NCBI GenBank assembly: GCA_030062745.1
Contig: CP099848.1
Span: 15,165,568-15,229,567 of the forward strand
Direction of reading: 5' to 3'
Length of the DNA stretch: 64,000 nt
Source of the DNA: Capitulum mitella
Taxonomy: Eukaryota; Arthropoda; Thecostraca; Pollicipedomorpha; Pollicipedidae
Shown: positions 1 to 12,031 of the stretch, one piece after another
Position numbering within the stretch: the stretch's first letter is position 1
Layout: every line of letters starts with the position of its first letter
Notes under the pieces: generated by a model
What the model saw: only the letters and a program-made list of their open reading frames with translations
Told to the model about the DNA's origin: nothing
Databases searched by the model: none
Position numbers and translations under genes: made by a program

Positions 1-968
1 CTGAAATGGAGGCCAAAAAATGAACACCACACCCCCATGAGCATCACCAAATGACAAAAAAACATCCTTTGTTAGATAGCATAACTTAAAATGGCAAAGG
101 GTAGATAAGGAGTAGGAAATAGAACGAGAAGTGAAAGCGTATGCGTGAGCAAAATGTGCGCTGGGGCCTGATTGGTGGTGGAGCTGAACTACGCCTCGAT
201 GGCGAGCCGCAGCGGAGGGAGCTGTGTGTAACGACTGTGAAAGTTGAGATACTCCGCTATGTGGTGTCCCCGAGAACGGTTTAGATTCCCCTCCAGTCGG
301 TGCTTAATTGTTTGTTTAGGCGAGGCCTCTCGGTGGTTTAAGTTATATTGAAGACCAAGTGTTGGATTAATATATAAGGGCCCGCAACCCTGGACGTAGG
401 AACGGGAGAGGAACTGAAGCCATGACCCCCCCCCCGCCTTTCCCAGAACACCACCACCACCACTTTTTGGGAAATTTAACATTGGTGCTATGAGAGAGAA
501 CGTCCCCCCCACCATGCACTTCTTCTGGGTATTCCTACGTTCAGGGCCCAAACCACAGATTTCTACCTAATCTGAAAGGAGAAGTGGCCTTGTTTGCTGT
601 GCGGTGAGCAATAGCTGGCTGCAGACTGGCGACATTCACGCGCGGCAGGCAAGGCCATTGGGTAGCCATACCGTAAGTCTGTTGTTTAGGTTTTCTCACG
701 GACTTGTTGGCCAAGAACTCCCATGCGAGAGAGTTACTGCCTTGGATATGTTTTTGTCGTGGCCGAAAGGGTCCCCTTCTGGATTCTCTAGTGAATGAGT
801 AGCATTTTCTATAATTCAACTAAATTCTGGCATTTAACTGAATAAGTGCACGCGACGTTTTCCGATAGATGTCTCTGACACCGCGGATGATAAATATAGA
901 TGGCGCGCTAAGTAAAGGCTTTGCTCCAAAACCGACACTCAGTCCTTTTCGTCTTATATCCACTCACA
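1..968. other. No supported gene
   Basis: Mixed-composition sequence with a run of ten C at 426-435. Open frames of 60-120 codons overlap on both strands, show no recognisable domain and no splice-bounded structure, and look like chance. The piggyBac-type repeat starts at its end. Confidence 0.6.
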
Positions 969-2199
969 TTAACCCGCGCACGACCGTCGGTCCGTTTCGA
1001 ACATGGGCGACTGGGGGGGGGGGGCAGTTGGCCGCCTCCCCTCTAACTCACGAACGGTTGGTCGCACGATAAAAATCAGCACACCGTTGGAAAGCTTGTG
1101 ACGAGGAGAGCTCGAAACTGGTCTCATTTTTAGTTTTAGATAATATGTAAGCAATTTACGCCCTATATATATATATGTTTTCTCATACCCGACTGCATGA
1201 GACCGAGAAATGGCCTGAATCTCAAGGGCTGTGACTAAAAACGCTTAGGTAACGGCACCGGCGCACAAGTAAAGGTCCGCGGATGCCGATACACGTCTAA
1301 TTTCCCAGATTTGTTCAATATATACGCCGAAACGTTGAGTTAAAGACACGGCATTTCTTGCGGCAGCTGTAGGCGTGCGCTGGTGTTGTATGCAGTAACA
1401 AATTGAGGGGAACTAATTTTAGCGTTCCTTTATTTCCGCGAAAAAAGATAATCTATGTATATTTTATTGATCTTTCAGGTTCTTGTAACAGTTTTTCATG
1501 CTTAAATTTCGGAAAAATTCGTTAGTTACCAATGTGCACAATTGGCGGAGCTTTATTCGCGAGAGCCTGTTTATTTCCAAAATATGCTACTTTTTCAAAC
1601 TTTTTGAGGTTCCTGGTATTACTTGCGTCTGTGCAAGCTAGTTCTGCCATTTTCTACCTATTCTGAGTAATTCATCGATGATCTTGACGGTGGTACATTT
1701 TGGCTCACTACAGCTATTCGTGACCTGACCTCAGGTGAATGGCTGGAAGTCATTGATACTTTGCCCAATGACGGTAACTAGATGTCTGCTTCACTCCACA
1801 CTAAAGATGTTATGAAATATTCCGTCAGTTTCCGAAAAAACGACGTCATGTGTTAAAAATGGGTTTGACCTTAGGTCAATGACCCGGGAAATTCCGAAAA
1901 ATCTGAGATAGGAGATTTGCTGTATCTATCAGGATCACTAATCCCTGAAAGTATTATTGAGATATCTTGTTTTGCGAAAAAGTTACAGGGCGCTAAACTT
2001 TTTCGGACATAGGTCTGTTTGACCTGACCTAGATCAAGCACCTGACCTGACCTGAGGTCAAAATTTTGACACGAGATGTAAAATTGGTGAAGCAAAAGGT
2101 ACACAAAGTTTCGTGACTCTGTGTTTGTTTGTTCTCTCGCAATCCCAGAAAAACCTCAGGGGGGGTAGTCAACTGTCCCCCCAGTCGGAGACGGGTTAA
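969..2199 (+). mobile_element. piggyBac-type non-autonomous element, copy 1
   Basis: The 1,231-bp unit is bounded by TTAA at 969-972 and 2196-2199. Inside the TTAA the ends are inverted: CCCGCGCACGACCGTCGG on the left and, reverse-complemented, CCCGTCTCCGACTGG on the right. TTAA target duplication with CCC...GGG ends is diagnostic of piggyBac-superfamily transposons. The same unit recurs at 18696-19936 and inverted at 38775-39946, with shared internal landmarks (G12 tract, GTTGGTCGCACGATAAAAAT, ATATACGCCGAAACGTTGAG, repeated TGACCT). I see no transposase, so it would need one supplied in trans. Strand is arbitrary. Confidence 0.85.
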
Positions 2200-2369
2200 A
2201 AAAAGGAAATACAGATCCTGGAAAGTTTTCGACAGCTGACTACCGCGGGTTTCTTCGCAATATGAAATGGTCTAATTCATACTTATCATATTTCGTCTGA
2301 TCCGCGAGTGTGAATTAGACAGATCTACTACTTTATGGTACATCATGAGGCAGGTATCATGGTGTGCGC

Positions 2370-4614
2370 CAGGGCCGGATCCAGGATTTTGCCAAAGGGG
2401 AACAAATGGTTAACGCGTGGCCCCGTCCCGCCCCCCCCCCCGACGTTTTTTGCTCTCCAGATGTGGAAAAACGTTGATCTGTTGGGGTCCAGGGGAATGT
2501 TTTATGTATTTTTGCGTTTTTTACCATGTAAAGCAACCAAAAAATTCAAGTGCATCATCTTATGTCAGAAAATGTTGCGTTTTGTTCCCGTACAAAGTGG
2601 CCGAAATATGACAACAGGGGCGGAATTTTAGGCTACTGTGTCCCTCCCTATACTTCAAATGACGTGTCTTTATCTAGTCCAGGAGCCCTTCTGCCTCCTC
2701 GTAGCTTCTGTACACTTTTTTGCTAGCTTTTTGGTGGTCTCGGATCGTCTGCCGTGCCAGGATCCTCTTGTGGTCTCAGGTCATTTTTAAAGGTTCTACG
2801 TGTCCTTTGGGACATCTCTGGCACTCCTTTGTCCGTTTCAGGGGCACCTCGGGCAGTGTCATGGATCTGTCTGGCAGTTTCAGGAGCACTTGAGCCATCT
2901 TGAGTTCCCTCCCGTCGTCCCTGAGGAATCTTTACCGTCTAAGAACTTCCTCAGGCAGTGACAAATGCCTTCTATAGGCCTGTCTCTGTGACGTGAAATA
3001 AGCGCCTTTGGCAATGTTGCAGCTCCTTTAGCCGTTTCAGGAACTGTCTGGACGCCTCAAGACTTCGTAGTTTCAGGGGCCCCTCTCGTCGTCTCATTGA
3101 CCCCTATTGTTAGAGACTGCCAGTAAGCAGTCTGAAAGACACCGCTATAGCAGTCTCAGTGGACTCCCTGTTGTCTTAAGTGCCCCTTTTGTCGTCTCTG
3201 GATAGCATTTTTGCCGTCTCGGGGCCCTCTGGCAGTTACAAAAGACCTTTTGGCGATCTCAGGGCCCCTGTGCAATGTCATTGGCGCTCTGAACGTCTCC
3301 GGTAGCCTCTGTAACTTTATTTGGGGTCTTCCTCTGTTACATGGGGTATATCAGGCAGTCTTAGAGTCCCTCTAGCCGTATCAGGGGCATTTGTTGGCGC
3401 TTCAGGGGCCTCACTGGCAGTCTCAGGGGGATCTTTTCTGTGCCAAGGGCCCACCTAACACACTCGGAGACCCTCTGGTTGTCCAGGGCCCCATACCGTC
3501 TCAGTGGTCCTCTTATCGTCTTTGCCTCGCAGGGGGCCCTCCGACCCTTCTTGGGGTCTCAGGGGCATCTGCCGTGTAGGGACCCACTTTGCCGTCTCAG
3601 AACCCGCCTGACCTTTTCGGAGCCCCCTGAGTGCATCAAGAACCCTTCCAGTTCTCAAAAAGACCAGTGTCGCCCATTTGGGGCCGCTCTCGAGGTTAAG
3701 GTCATCGATGAATCCCTGTTCAGGAGGCCCCTCTGGTTGGCCAGGGCCTCGTTACGCCTTGCTAGGCACACCCTTTAAGTTCTTGCCGTCTCGGGGTCTC
3801 TGGCTCTTTTGGCGGTCTTATGGACCTTTTTCGTTTTGGGCCCTTCTTGCAGTCTCAGGGGCCCTTGGAGAGTTGGAGCCCAGGGGACTTTCTGTTCATC
3901 TTAGGGGCTATGTTGCCGTCTCAGTGTCTTATTAGCCCTCCCGGAGGCCCTCTGAATCTATCAGGAACCTTCAGCTTTTCACAGAGGTCCGTGTATCGCA
4001 GTCGGGGCCCCTATGGCCAGAAGTGAAAAAATGGTCGTAATATCAACCAACAAAACTCTACCACGAAATTTCCACCACCGCAAAACCGGACCCCTTGAAA
4101 TCTTTTCTAAAAAGCACACTTCGTGCCTTTCAAAGTGAGACCCAATTCCTGTCACGGAGAATGGCCAGAAGGCTAAAATTCCCACCGTTGTACGTTGTCG
4201 TGTTGGCACTATTTTTCACTTCTGCGTATGGCATTCCAGGGGCCCCTAATCCGTCCTAGGGACTCATTCCTCACGTTGGTGGTCTAAGGGGCCCTGTGGC
4301 GCTTCTGGCCGTGTCAAGGACAATCTGCCGTGTTGGAGCCCTGTTACAGTCTCAGGGGCACTTAAGGAGCCTCAGGGGGCCTTCTCTGCGTCTCAGGGGC
4401 CATCTAACCCTCCCAGAGGCTCCCCTGACTGCATCAAAAGCCCGTCAAGTTTTTACAACGACCCCGTGAAGCTCATACAGGGCCCCTTCGGCGCCCGTTT
4501 TGAGTCTCAGAAAGGCCCATCCGGGAGGCCCCACGAGAGGGGCCCATTCGGCCTTTCTCGGGCCTCAGGGGGGAGGGGCCATCATCCCCATCGCCTGCCT
4601 TGGATCTGCGCCTG
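2370..4614 (+). mobile_element. hAT-type non-autonomous element A1 with perfect 8-bp target duplication
   Basis: The element begins CAGGGCCGGATCCAGG and its reverse-complemented right end begins CAGGCGCAGATCCAAGG. It is flanked on both sides by the identical octamer GTGTGCGC (2362-2369 and 4615-4622). CAG-starting inverted ends with an 8-bp duplication are the hAT superfamily signature. After a roughly 300-bp unique left part, the interior is an irregular series of motifs like GTCTCAGGGGCCCTCT at about 20-60 bp spacing. No transposase is visible and the short open frames are by-products of this repeat. A diverged homologue lies at 11476-14783. The element is interrupted by a MITE at 4018-4224; without it and its duplication the length is about 2.03 kb. 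Confidence 0.82.
4018..4224 (+). mobile_element. 207-bp hAT-type MITE nested in A1
   Basis: The ends are inverted: CAGAAGTGAAAAAATGG on the left, and CAGAAGTGAAAAATAGTGCC on the right read from the other strand. They are flanked by 8-bp duplications CCTATGGC (4010-4017) and CGTATGGC (4225-4232), 7 of 8 identical. The homologous position in the sister element around 14355-14375 lacks the insertion, which preserves the empty site. Too small to code for anything; presumably mobilised by a hAT transposase elsewhere. Confidence 0.78.
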
Positions 4615-4985
4615 GTGTGCGCACCTTGACAGCGGCACCCAGGTGGACGCAGGTCTCTAGAACGTGGCCCCGGGAACTAAACCAGATAACACTGAAAAGT
4701 GCCCCGTAATACGGGTTACTGAAGCAGTGTCTGGTCATACTGAAGTCGCCATTGAGTATCGGGTAACGGTGCCTGCTCATACTGAATTTGATCTGAGCAT
4801 GTTTGGGCAGAGCCACGGGGACGATATTATCAGTCTGAAGCTTCCCGAGTCAATGCGAACCTCTTGAGGTTATCTGGTATCCATAAATCTTACCTCGCAT
4901 GGGATAATGACATAATCCATTTTAACGATATTAAAAAGAGCTGTCATTGTAGGTGTGGCTCAACAAAACGGAATGTCACCATTCT
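4615..4985. other. Sequence between the hAT element and the RT remnant; no supported gene
   Basis: Contains the right-hand GTGTGCGC duplication and then sequence that may be the degraded upstream part of the retrotransposon at 4990-5700. I could not recognise conserved reverse-transcriptase blocks here. Confidence 0.45.
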
Positions 4986-4989
4986 CCGT

Positions 4990-5700
4990 CTAAAGTTTAG
5001 TTTCGCCAGTTTTTGGAAGTATGTCGATGATCTTACTGTAAGTGTTACGCGCTTGCAGTTTCAAGACTGGGGCTTTGAAGTATTAGACTGTGTGAGTAGG
5101 TATTAAGCCAACGTTTGACATGGACTGCGGTTAATGATGTGGAAATCATTGCTGCCAAAACCCACGTTTTCGCCGCCAATTTCTCTACAAATTTCTCTAC
5201 AACACTAAATGTAAAAAATCGGCGCCAAGGTTGGGAAAAATGCTATAAGCGTCTAGATTTAAATCTGCTACCCATAATCTAATCTGACGTTGAATGTTCG
5301 TGTCACTGACTCTGTTCGACGAGCTCGGCTTGCTTGCTTCGGCGGTTGTTCAACATGCTTGGGAGCCTCCAGGGCCGACCTGCTCACAGTTTATACGGCA
5401 TTCTTTCGCCAGGTTCTAGAATACACAGCTGTAGTGTTTGAAGCTGGAGTCACCTCGTACCCGTCGAGCGCATGGGAGCACATGCAAAAAAGATCGTGTC
5501 GGCCTATTGTACGTTAACCATCAGTCGGCCTTTGAGGTTCTTGGTTTGGCGGCGCTCAGCACCAGACGTTCGTATTTGATAGCTGCGCCGCCTTGTAGAC
5601 AAGGTACAGCGCAGCAGCATTTTACCACCCTCGCTGCCACGTGTGCTCTGAGGGCCGCGGCGCGGCGGAGTAACCCGCTACCATTGGCACCGAATATTGT
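4990..5700 (+). pseudogene. Decayed non-LTR retrotransposon reverse transcriptase (C-terminal part)
   Basis: Three frames carry, in order, recognisable pieces of a non-LTR reverse transcriptase. Around 5018-5040 is KYVDDLTVS, the YxDD catalytic motif. Around 5115-5180 (another frame) is TWTAVNDVEIIAAKTHV, matching the following W-x-x-x-N-x-x-x-N-x-x-K-T block. Around 5370-5500 is ADLLTVYTAFFRQVLEY, the conserved segment after the thumb region. About 5510-5580 (frame-shifted) is AFEVLGLAALSTRRSYL, matching the EALEVLGLxTLxxRR block. At least two frameshifts and several stops show it is dead. The match is to CR1/L2/Jockey-like elements; the exact clade is uncertain. The 5' part and the tail are not identifiable. 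Confidence 0.75.
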
Positions 5701-7569
5701 CTAAAATCCATCGTACCAGAAATGATTCTTTTTTCGTTATCAGTAAATGGCGATATTCGTGTTTTTGTGTGTGTATTTGAGCATGCCCGACTTACGGCAT
5801 TTCCTTTTATGACTTCCGTTATCGACGTCACGAAATATGCCACAAACCACCCAACCAACCAGCAGAATTTAAAAATCACCGCAGCTGTCAATAGCCAGTC
5901 CCCTCCAACGCCAGCAGTTCCCTTCATGGAGGGCCGTGTAAAAGGTTCTCTGTATCCGTGAGCTTTCGCGACCGCAACCGCGCCGTCCATAAATATGATC
6001 TCTGCTGCTTCAAACACCGTACTTCTTGAACACGTGAAAATGCCAGCCGCAGTTGCTTGGCAAAGACAGACTTTGTTTCAAGGTTCTGAAATGGAAAGCA
6101 ACGCAATCTGGCGAAAATGGGTCATGTTTCGTGACGTACGGGTCGTGAAAAGGGATATGATCCCATGTAGCTGCAAAAGCTCGGAATGTTGCGCGATATT
6201 TGCAGCAATCTAGCACTGAGACGTCTTTAATTCGTGCTTGTGGTGCTTAGAGCTCGACTGACAACTGGCAGGACGGACAGGAATGTAGCGAGACGAGAAA
6301 CGTTTGTCTTTTAGTTGCCGCGCGCGTAACCGACAAAACATTTTTGTCTTATTTACGGTGCATTTTGTTCGATGGCCTCGTGCTCTCAGAAGCAAAATGG
6401 AGACAATAAAGAAACTCCGTTTTGCAAAGAATGTACATTAAAAACGACGTCGTTTCATTTTCATGGTCATTTACTTTTCGATGATTTCACGCAGCGACAG
6501 ATGACAAAGAACAACTAGCACGCAACGACAGCTACCACTTAAGCTTCGTGGTAGCGAGAACACCTAGACTGCTCAATAGTTGTAGGTGAACAATACAAAA
6601 CAAGGGAATGAAAACCACAAGGAAAATGGAAGCCGACACAGTGGTTCACTAAGCAACATCTGTCAGCGTCTCTGGAGCAATAGCAGACTGGTGCAGGGAT
6701 GAGGACCGTCACCGATCAGGCGCCGACTGTCCACAGGTCTGAACCCATCCGAGCCGGCGCATTAAGCGCTTCTCAGTGGTCCGGCTGCGGGTCTGGTCTG
6801 TTCAGCCTGGAGCCGGAAACATTCCACACCAGGGGGGCGTCGAACGACAAGATCGAGTTTCAGCGATTTTCCCGGATATGTCTGTGTCTGCGCAATGACG
6901 GGTGCGGCGTGGCGGGATGTCTCGTGGGGACTCAAATGCCCACTGGGCCGTTCTGCCACCGATGCCCACAATCGCCAGATATCCAGACAGGCGCTCTCCG
7001 CTTCCATGCAAGTGCCGGCACAAGCTCAGGGTGGTCCTCTGAGCTCAGGTGCAGGTCGACGGGGTTCTGCAAGACAGTTCGCCGGGAATATCAGAAGAGT
7101 CTGCTCCGAAACACCTGAGGAATTTCTCCTACCCACTGTTTGGAAGACTCGACTTATCACGGTAGAGCAGGGGGGGGGGGGGGCGAAACCTCGAGGAAAG
7201 GCCTGTTTGTTTCCTGCAGAGTCGGACGTACCAGCAGGCGCAATTAATTCAGTGCATATGGAACGTCCGGCCTGTAACAAGGAGTCATGCTGACATTCCA
7301 AGGTCAAGTGTCACCGAAACAGTCGAGGTAACCACCATAACACCGCACCGAATCTCCTTTCGTCGCCACCTTCCCTTACTTAATGAACGTAACTGGGGAC
7401 CACACATACAGCCCGCATATCGTACGGCCTTGAAGGGATGATTACTTCCTGGGACGCTTGGAGGCGTGTGATGCTGAGACTGCAGCGCATCCCGCACCGT
7501 GTGAAATATGACGAGAGCTCCCTGGTCAAAATCTCGAAAAACACGTTGCAAGTCGCCGTAGAACCTGTG
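5701..7569. other. No supported gene
   Basis: Non-repetitive sequence of mixed composition with a run of 14 G at 7170-7183. Frames of up to 139 codons overlap on both strands, for example 6699-7118 (+). None shows a domain, a signal peptide or a consistent exon boundary. Confidence 0.6.
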
Positions 7570-7817
7570 AACATTCACAGAAGACTGTCCGACCCCAGTC
7601 ACCCATCCTCTCCCGAACTTTCAGTTCACTAAACACTCACAGAAGACTGTCCGACCCAAGGCACCCATCCGCTCCCGAACTTTTGGCTCACTAAACATTC
7701 ACAGAAGATTGCACCACCCCAGGCACCCATCATCTCCCGAACTTTTGGTTCACTAAACACTCACAGAAGACTGTACCACCCCAGGCACCCTGCCTGTCCC
7801 GAACTTTTGGTTCACAA
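7570..7817. repeat. 62-bp tandem repeat, four copies
   Basis: Unit starts at 7570, 7632, 7694 and 7756, each opening AACAYTCACAGAAGAYTG and closing around CTCCCGAACTTTTGGTTCAC. The period is exactly 62 bp and divergence is slight, so the array is fairly young. 62 is not a multiple of three, so it would not preserve a reading frame. Confidence 0.9.
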
Positions 7818-10800
7818 CATATGTTTTTCCGATGTTTTCGTCCGCCGTTTTGAAGAAGGTGAGTGAAACGCAGGCGCACCATACCAGTCCCAATAAATGT
7901 TACTCGACGTCTTCCGACCCTGCTTTGCAACGCCAATCAACTCAGCGAAAAAGAAGTCAGCAATGTCGTTTCAACCCTCTCGGCCGTCGGAGCGGAGCAG
8001 CAAAACCTGGCCGTCCGCTCTGTAAGCTGCGGCGCCGCTAATGACCGCTATTGTTCGCCGGTCCTGGCGCCGCAGAGGCCGTCGCGGCTGTCGGCGGTCG
8101 GCGGACGTTATTGATTCATCGCACGGGCATTACAGGACGCTCAGACGGGGAAGCCTCGCGATTTATGGGCCTCGTCGTTGCGTCGTCCGGCCGAGCTCAT
8201 CAAGCTAGAGGAGTCTGCGGTCGTCGGGCTCGATGTTCGGAGCCTGATACCCGTGGTAGTTGATCAGCATGCAGAACAAAAGACTTAGTGGTGATTGTAA
8301 TGAAAAATAATGCGCCGCTGCTGCGTATTCTATCCAGATGTGTTAATCAAATGTCATGACACACGACGTGATTTACAATAGCACGCGAAGGGGACGTGAA
8401 ACACAATTTATGTTGGATGAATGTGACAAAGCTTTCTCCAGTCTGTGTATTTCTCCATTTGTTTACATCACGATTTATCACGAACCTGAACTTAACGTGA
8501 ACTGTTATAAGCCGAATTTCAACATGTATCTTGCATCAGATAAGGAGTTGTCGCTCCGAACGGAGCCATAAATAAAACCACGGATTTATGCCACATGCCA
8601 GCCTCGAATACCAAATTCAGCCGCCGACCGGTAAGCCTTATCTTTCGCCTCCCATCATGAGAAGACCAGTCATACTCGAAAAAGGTTAACCCCATTATCA
8701 TGTTTATATGGTTTCTTCTCGGAGGAGGGCGACTCCTGCAATTATTCCGATCTAGCCCCTAAAATAATGGTTCTCAGATTTGTCCGAATTCATTTCAGTT
8801 TCTTGAGCATTGTCATTGCTTACAACATAGTGTAGCCAAAGCGAGGCCAAGAGCACCATGGCCCCTTTGCGTCTTAAAATTTAACGCTTCTTTGCAGTCC
8901 AAAAAATGCAAATGCGAGCAGTACACCATCGCTACGGCGTACCACAGATCAACAGATATACAAAACTGTCCACGGCGTCACGAACAAACGGCGGCTCTCT
9001 AACATCCAGAGCGACTCCCGCAGCTTCCCACCTGGCTCGCACGCTGCAGCCGCCTCGCGGCTCCGCCATCTGGTCAATATCGGCCTGAAACTAGGCCAGT
9101 TGCTAACGCCTTCCCGGCAGCCAATTCGGGCCCGTGTCAACAATCGTCGGGCACAGGCGGCCGTGGAAGCAGCGGAGCCCCGGGCGGTCCCGCCGCCCTG
9201 GCTAGTCTTTACCCGCCGCGGCGCGCGCCGCACGTGCGCACACACAGGCCGCCGTGCCGACCACCCACACCGGATGCTCGCACGCGTTGGAACGGCGCTG
9301 GCGCCCGTGTGACTGCCGGCAGCTGGCCGGAGCCGGCCGCCCGGAGAAGTAGACCTTGGAGCTCAGCGGATGTCTGCGAGAACTGCGAACTTTTCGAGGC
9401 GTGGCGCCGACTATGCTATATGCGTGTGTTGATGACCAATGGGAGGCATGATAATTTAAAGTTACGATAAGAGTTAAAGGTGAATCGGCCACCTGAAGCT
9501 ATGGACCACACTAAAAGCACGTGCCGCGAATCGGGTTGTGGAACGATTCCACGAGAATGAAAGGGAAACAGAACACGGCAGCAGTCTCATTTGGGTCGAT
9601 GCAAGATTCACTTGTGGAGCAATCACTCGTGTATCAGATACCGTGTTAGCCCTAATGCTCGAGATCCAGATTCATTTCGAAGCACGTTTTAATGAGTGTT
9701 GAGCTCTGATTTGTGTTTTGGAAAAAAGGGCATCGCAGGGAATGTTCCGTCTTAAACCTGCGCTATGAATTTAGAAAGCCAAGTTACAGGTCTGATGCTA
9801 GAAATCAGTTTATGATGTAGATGATGTTCCAAGACTCAACTGTTATGACAATGAAGTCTCAAGATTTCCAGTGTACTCTGTTTGCAGTCTTGGATTCGGG
9901 TTCCTTTGAGGAATCCAATATTCCCTTTTGGAGTCACCTCAGGACTACTGTTATACCTTTATTCGTCCTGTTGAGAAGTTTTCCAGAAGCAGAAAGAACA
10001 AAAAGGAACAACTTTTAATGAATCATGAACATCGTTGTTCCGTAGGTACACAGTCGCAAGAAGCCTCATCATGCGGGACTCTGGTAAAATATCCACATCA
10101 GTTATTAACCCACCGTACGTTTGCAAAAGCGACATGAACATTTCCGAAGTAAATATAAGACGTCCTTTCCCGCAACAAACACTTCACAAAGAAACAAGCA
10201 TCCCCTGTTATGGTTCCGGAGGTGCATTCTCAGGCACACTGAGGGGCACACTGCACAAGTGCACTTCACATGCAGCTAAGCTCCCGCACCGCCCAATCAC
10301 AGCACACCTGGGTACACAGGCCTCGGCACACCTGACGGTCACCTACCGTGACCTGTGTAAGACCGGGCCCCGAGGCGCCTGTCGGACTGCCATCACCAGG
10401 CATTCGCGGCACGACGGCGCGCCCAGTGGCTAGCCGGACGGGCTATCCAGCCAAGGCCACGTCAGCTTCACCTTACCATACATACACATACGTTCCACAT
10501 GCCGCCACCTTACTGCACTTTCTGTACAGAAAAGAACAGGTGGTATAGACGGCAAACGCCGCAGCAAGCAGCCACGGTAAGCGGCCGTTGAACCCTGCAC
10601 GCACACACGCACACTGCCGGACAGATCTTAATCAGTTGACGGCTGATCAATTCATTGCTGCGTGCAAATGCACCTAATCCCGATACCTCTGAGCTGTCTG
10701 CGTTGGCGCTGGTCCGCCCTGATGGATTTCGCTTCGGCGTGGATTAGATTACTCCTTTGAACGGGGCAGGCAGGATTTGCAAAATGCCTCGCCCTGTTGA

Positions 10801-11396
10801 AGCGCGTGAATCCTACTCGCAGAGGATTAGTCGAATGGGCGTCCGTGGCGGTCGAGAATGGCCGACTTTCCGACTGTTGTGTACGCTGGACAGGCGCAGG
10901 CACGCTAAAGCCGCACAAAGGCCAGACCCATTCTGGGCTGTGAATTATAGACGCTTCAGAAAAGATAACCTTCGCGTCAGTTCCATTGAAAAGGAACTAG
11001 AGTGCTACAAAGACCTCCGGCAGGGGTCGAGATTCCCGAAAATGATGTGATTTGGGCGGGATTTTAGATCATATTTCCATGCAGCCAGCGCCCGAACCCT
11101 ATAGACCAAAAAAGACTTCATGCCAAAGTTGGCCTTATGTTGGAAAGCTGCTCCCAAAGGCCTTGAGAGCTGGATGCAGTCCACTGTCTCCTTCAAGAAG
11201 CCATCGTGGACATATACGACGAACCGGCTTGCCAGTTTGCCATGTATGTCTGGTTGCCGAGCTGGGGCAAAAGTCATTTTAATCTCCTTCATCCCATGCA
11301 ACATTACAGGGATAATACAAAGTTGTCCAAATAATGGGAGCCGCCACTGTTCCCCGTGCCCCCTCATCCTTCCGCCATCCTTGGTCGTGGGTACTG
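7818..11396. other. No supported gene; moderately GC-rich block at about 9.0-9.35 kb
   Basis: Mostly unique-looking sequence. A GC/CpG-rich stretch runs from about 9000 to 9350. The frame at 11005-11469 (-) is the least random-looking one, but it has no recognisable motif and extends into the hAT element end, so I do not call it. The last bases (11388-11395) are the left TGGGTACT target duplication of the next element. Confidence 0.55.
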
Positions 11397-12031
11397 CAGG
11401 CGCGTAGCCAGGATTCCGCCCACGGGGAGGGGCAAATCGGATCAAGGGGCCCTCATGACCAATGGGCACCCTCGTTAGGTCCGGATCCAGAATGTCGCCA
11501 AGCCGGGGGGGGGGGAATGATTAGTGCGGGACCCCCTCCAAGCCGGTTTCCCCATTTTTTGCTTCTCAGGTATGGAAAATGTTGATCCGTGTGAGTGCAG
11601 GGGGAATATTTGGTGTAATTTTGCGTCTTCTACCATATAAAAAAAGCGAGAAAAAATTAAAGCAATGGACCTTATGTGAGAAAATTTTGCATGTCGTTTC
11701 TGCACAACAGTGGCCAAAATATGACAAAAACAGCGACATTTTATGCGATTCCGTCCCTCCCTCCATTCGGAATGTCGTGTCCGTGTCGTGTCCAGGAGCC
11801 CGTCTGCCCCGGAGTTTCTGGAGACTTTTTTGCCAGCTTAGGTTAGGTTCCTTTTTGCAGTTACAGGGGAACTTTTAGTGGACTCGGGCCGTCTGCGTGA
11901 GAGGGTCCTCTAGTGGTCTCAGGTTCCTTTTACAATTTCACATGTCCCTCGGGACGTCTCAGGCGCTCCTCTAGCAGTTTCAGGGGCACCTTGGACAGTC
12001 TCAGTGGCCCATCTGGCAGTTTCAGGAACGC

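Noticed and set aside
11005-11469. 154-codon open frame on the minus strand with fairly ordinary composition
   Set aside because: Its start lies inside the outer hAT-like element, no motif is recognisable and no exon boundaries are evident. Transcript data could revive it.
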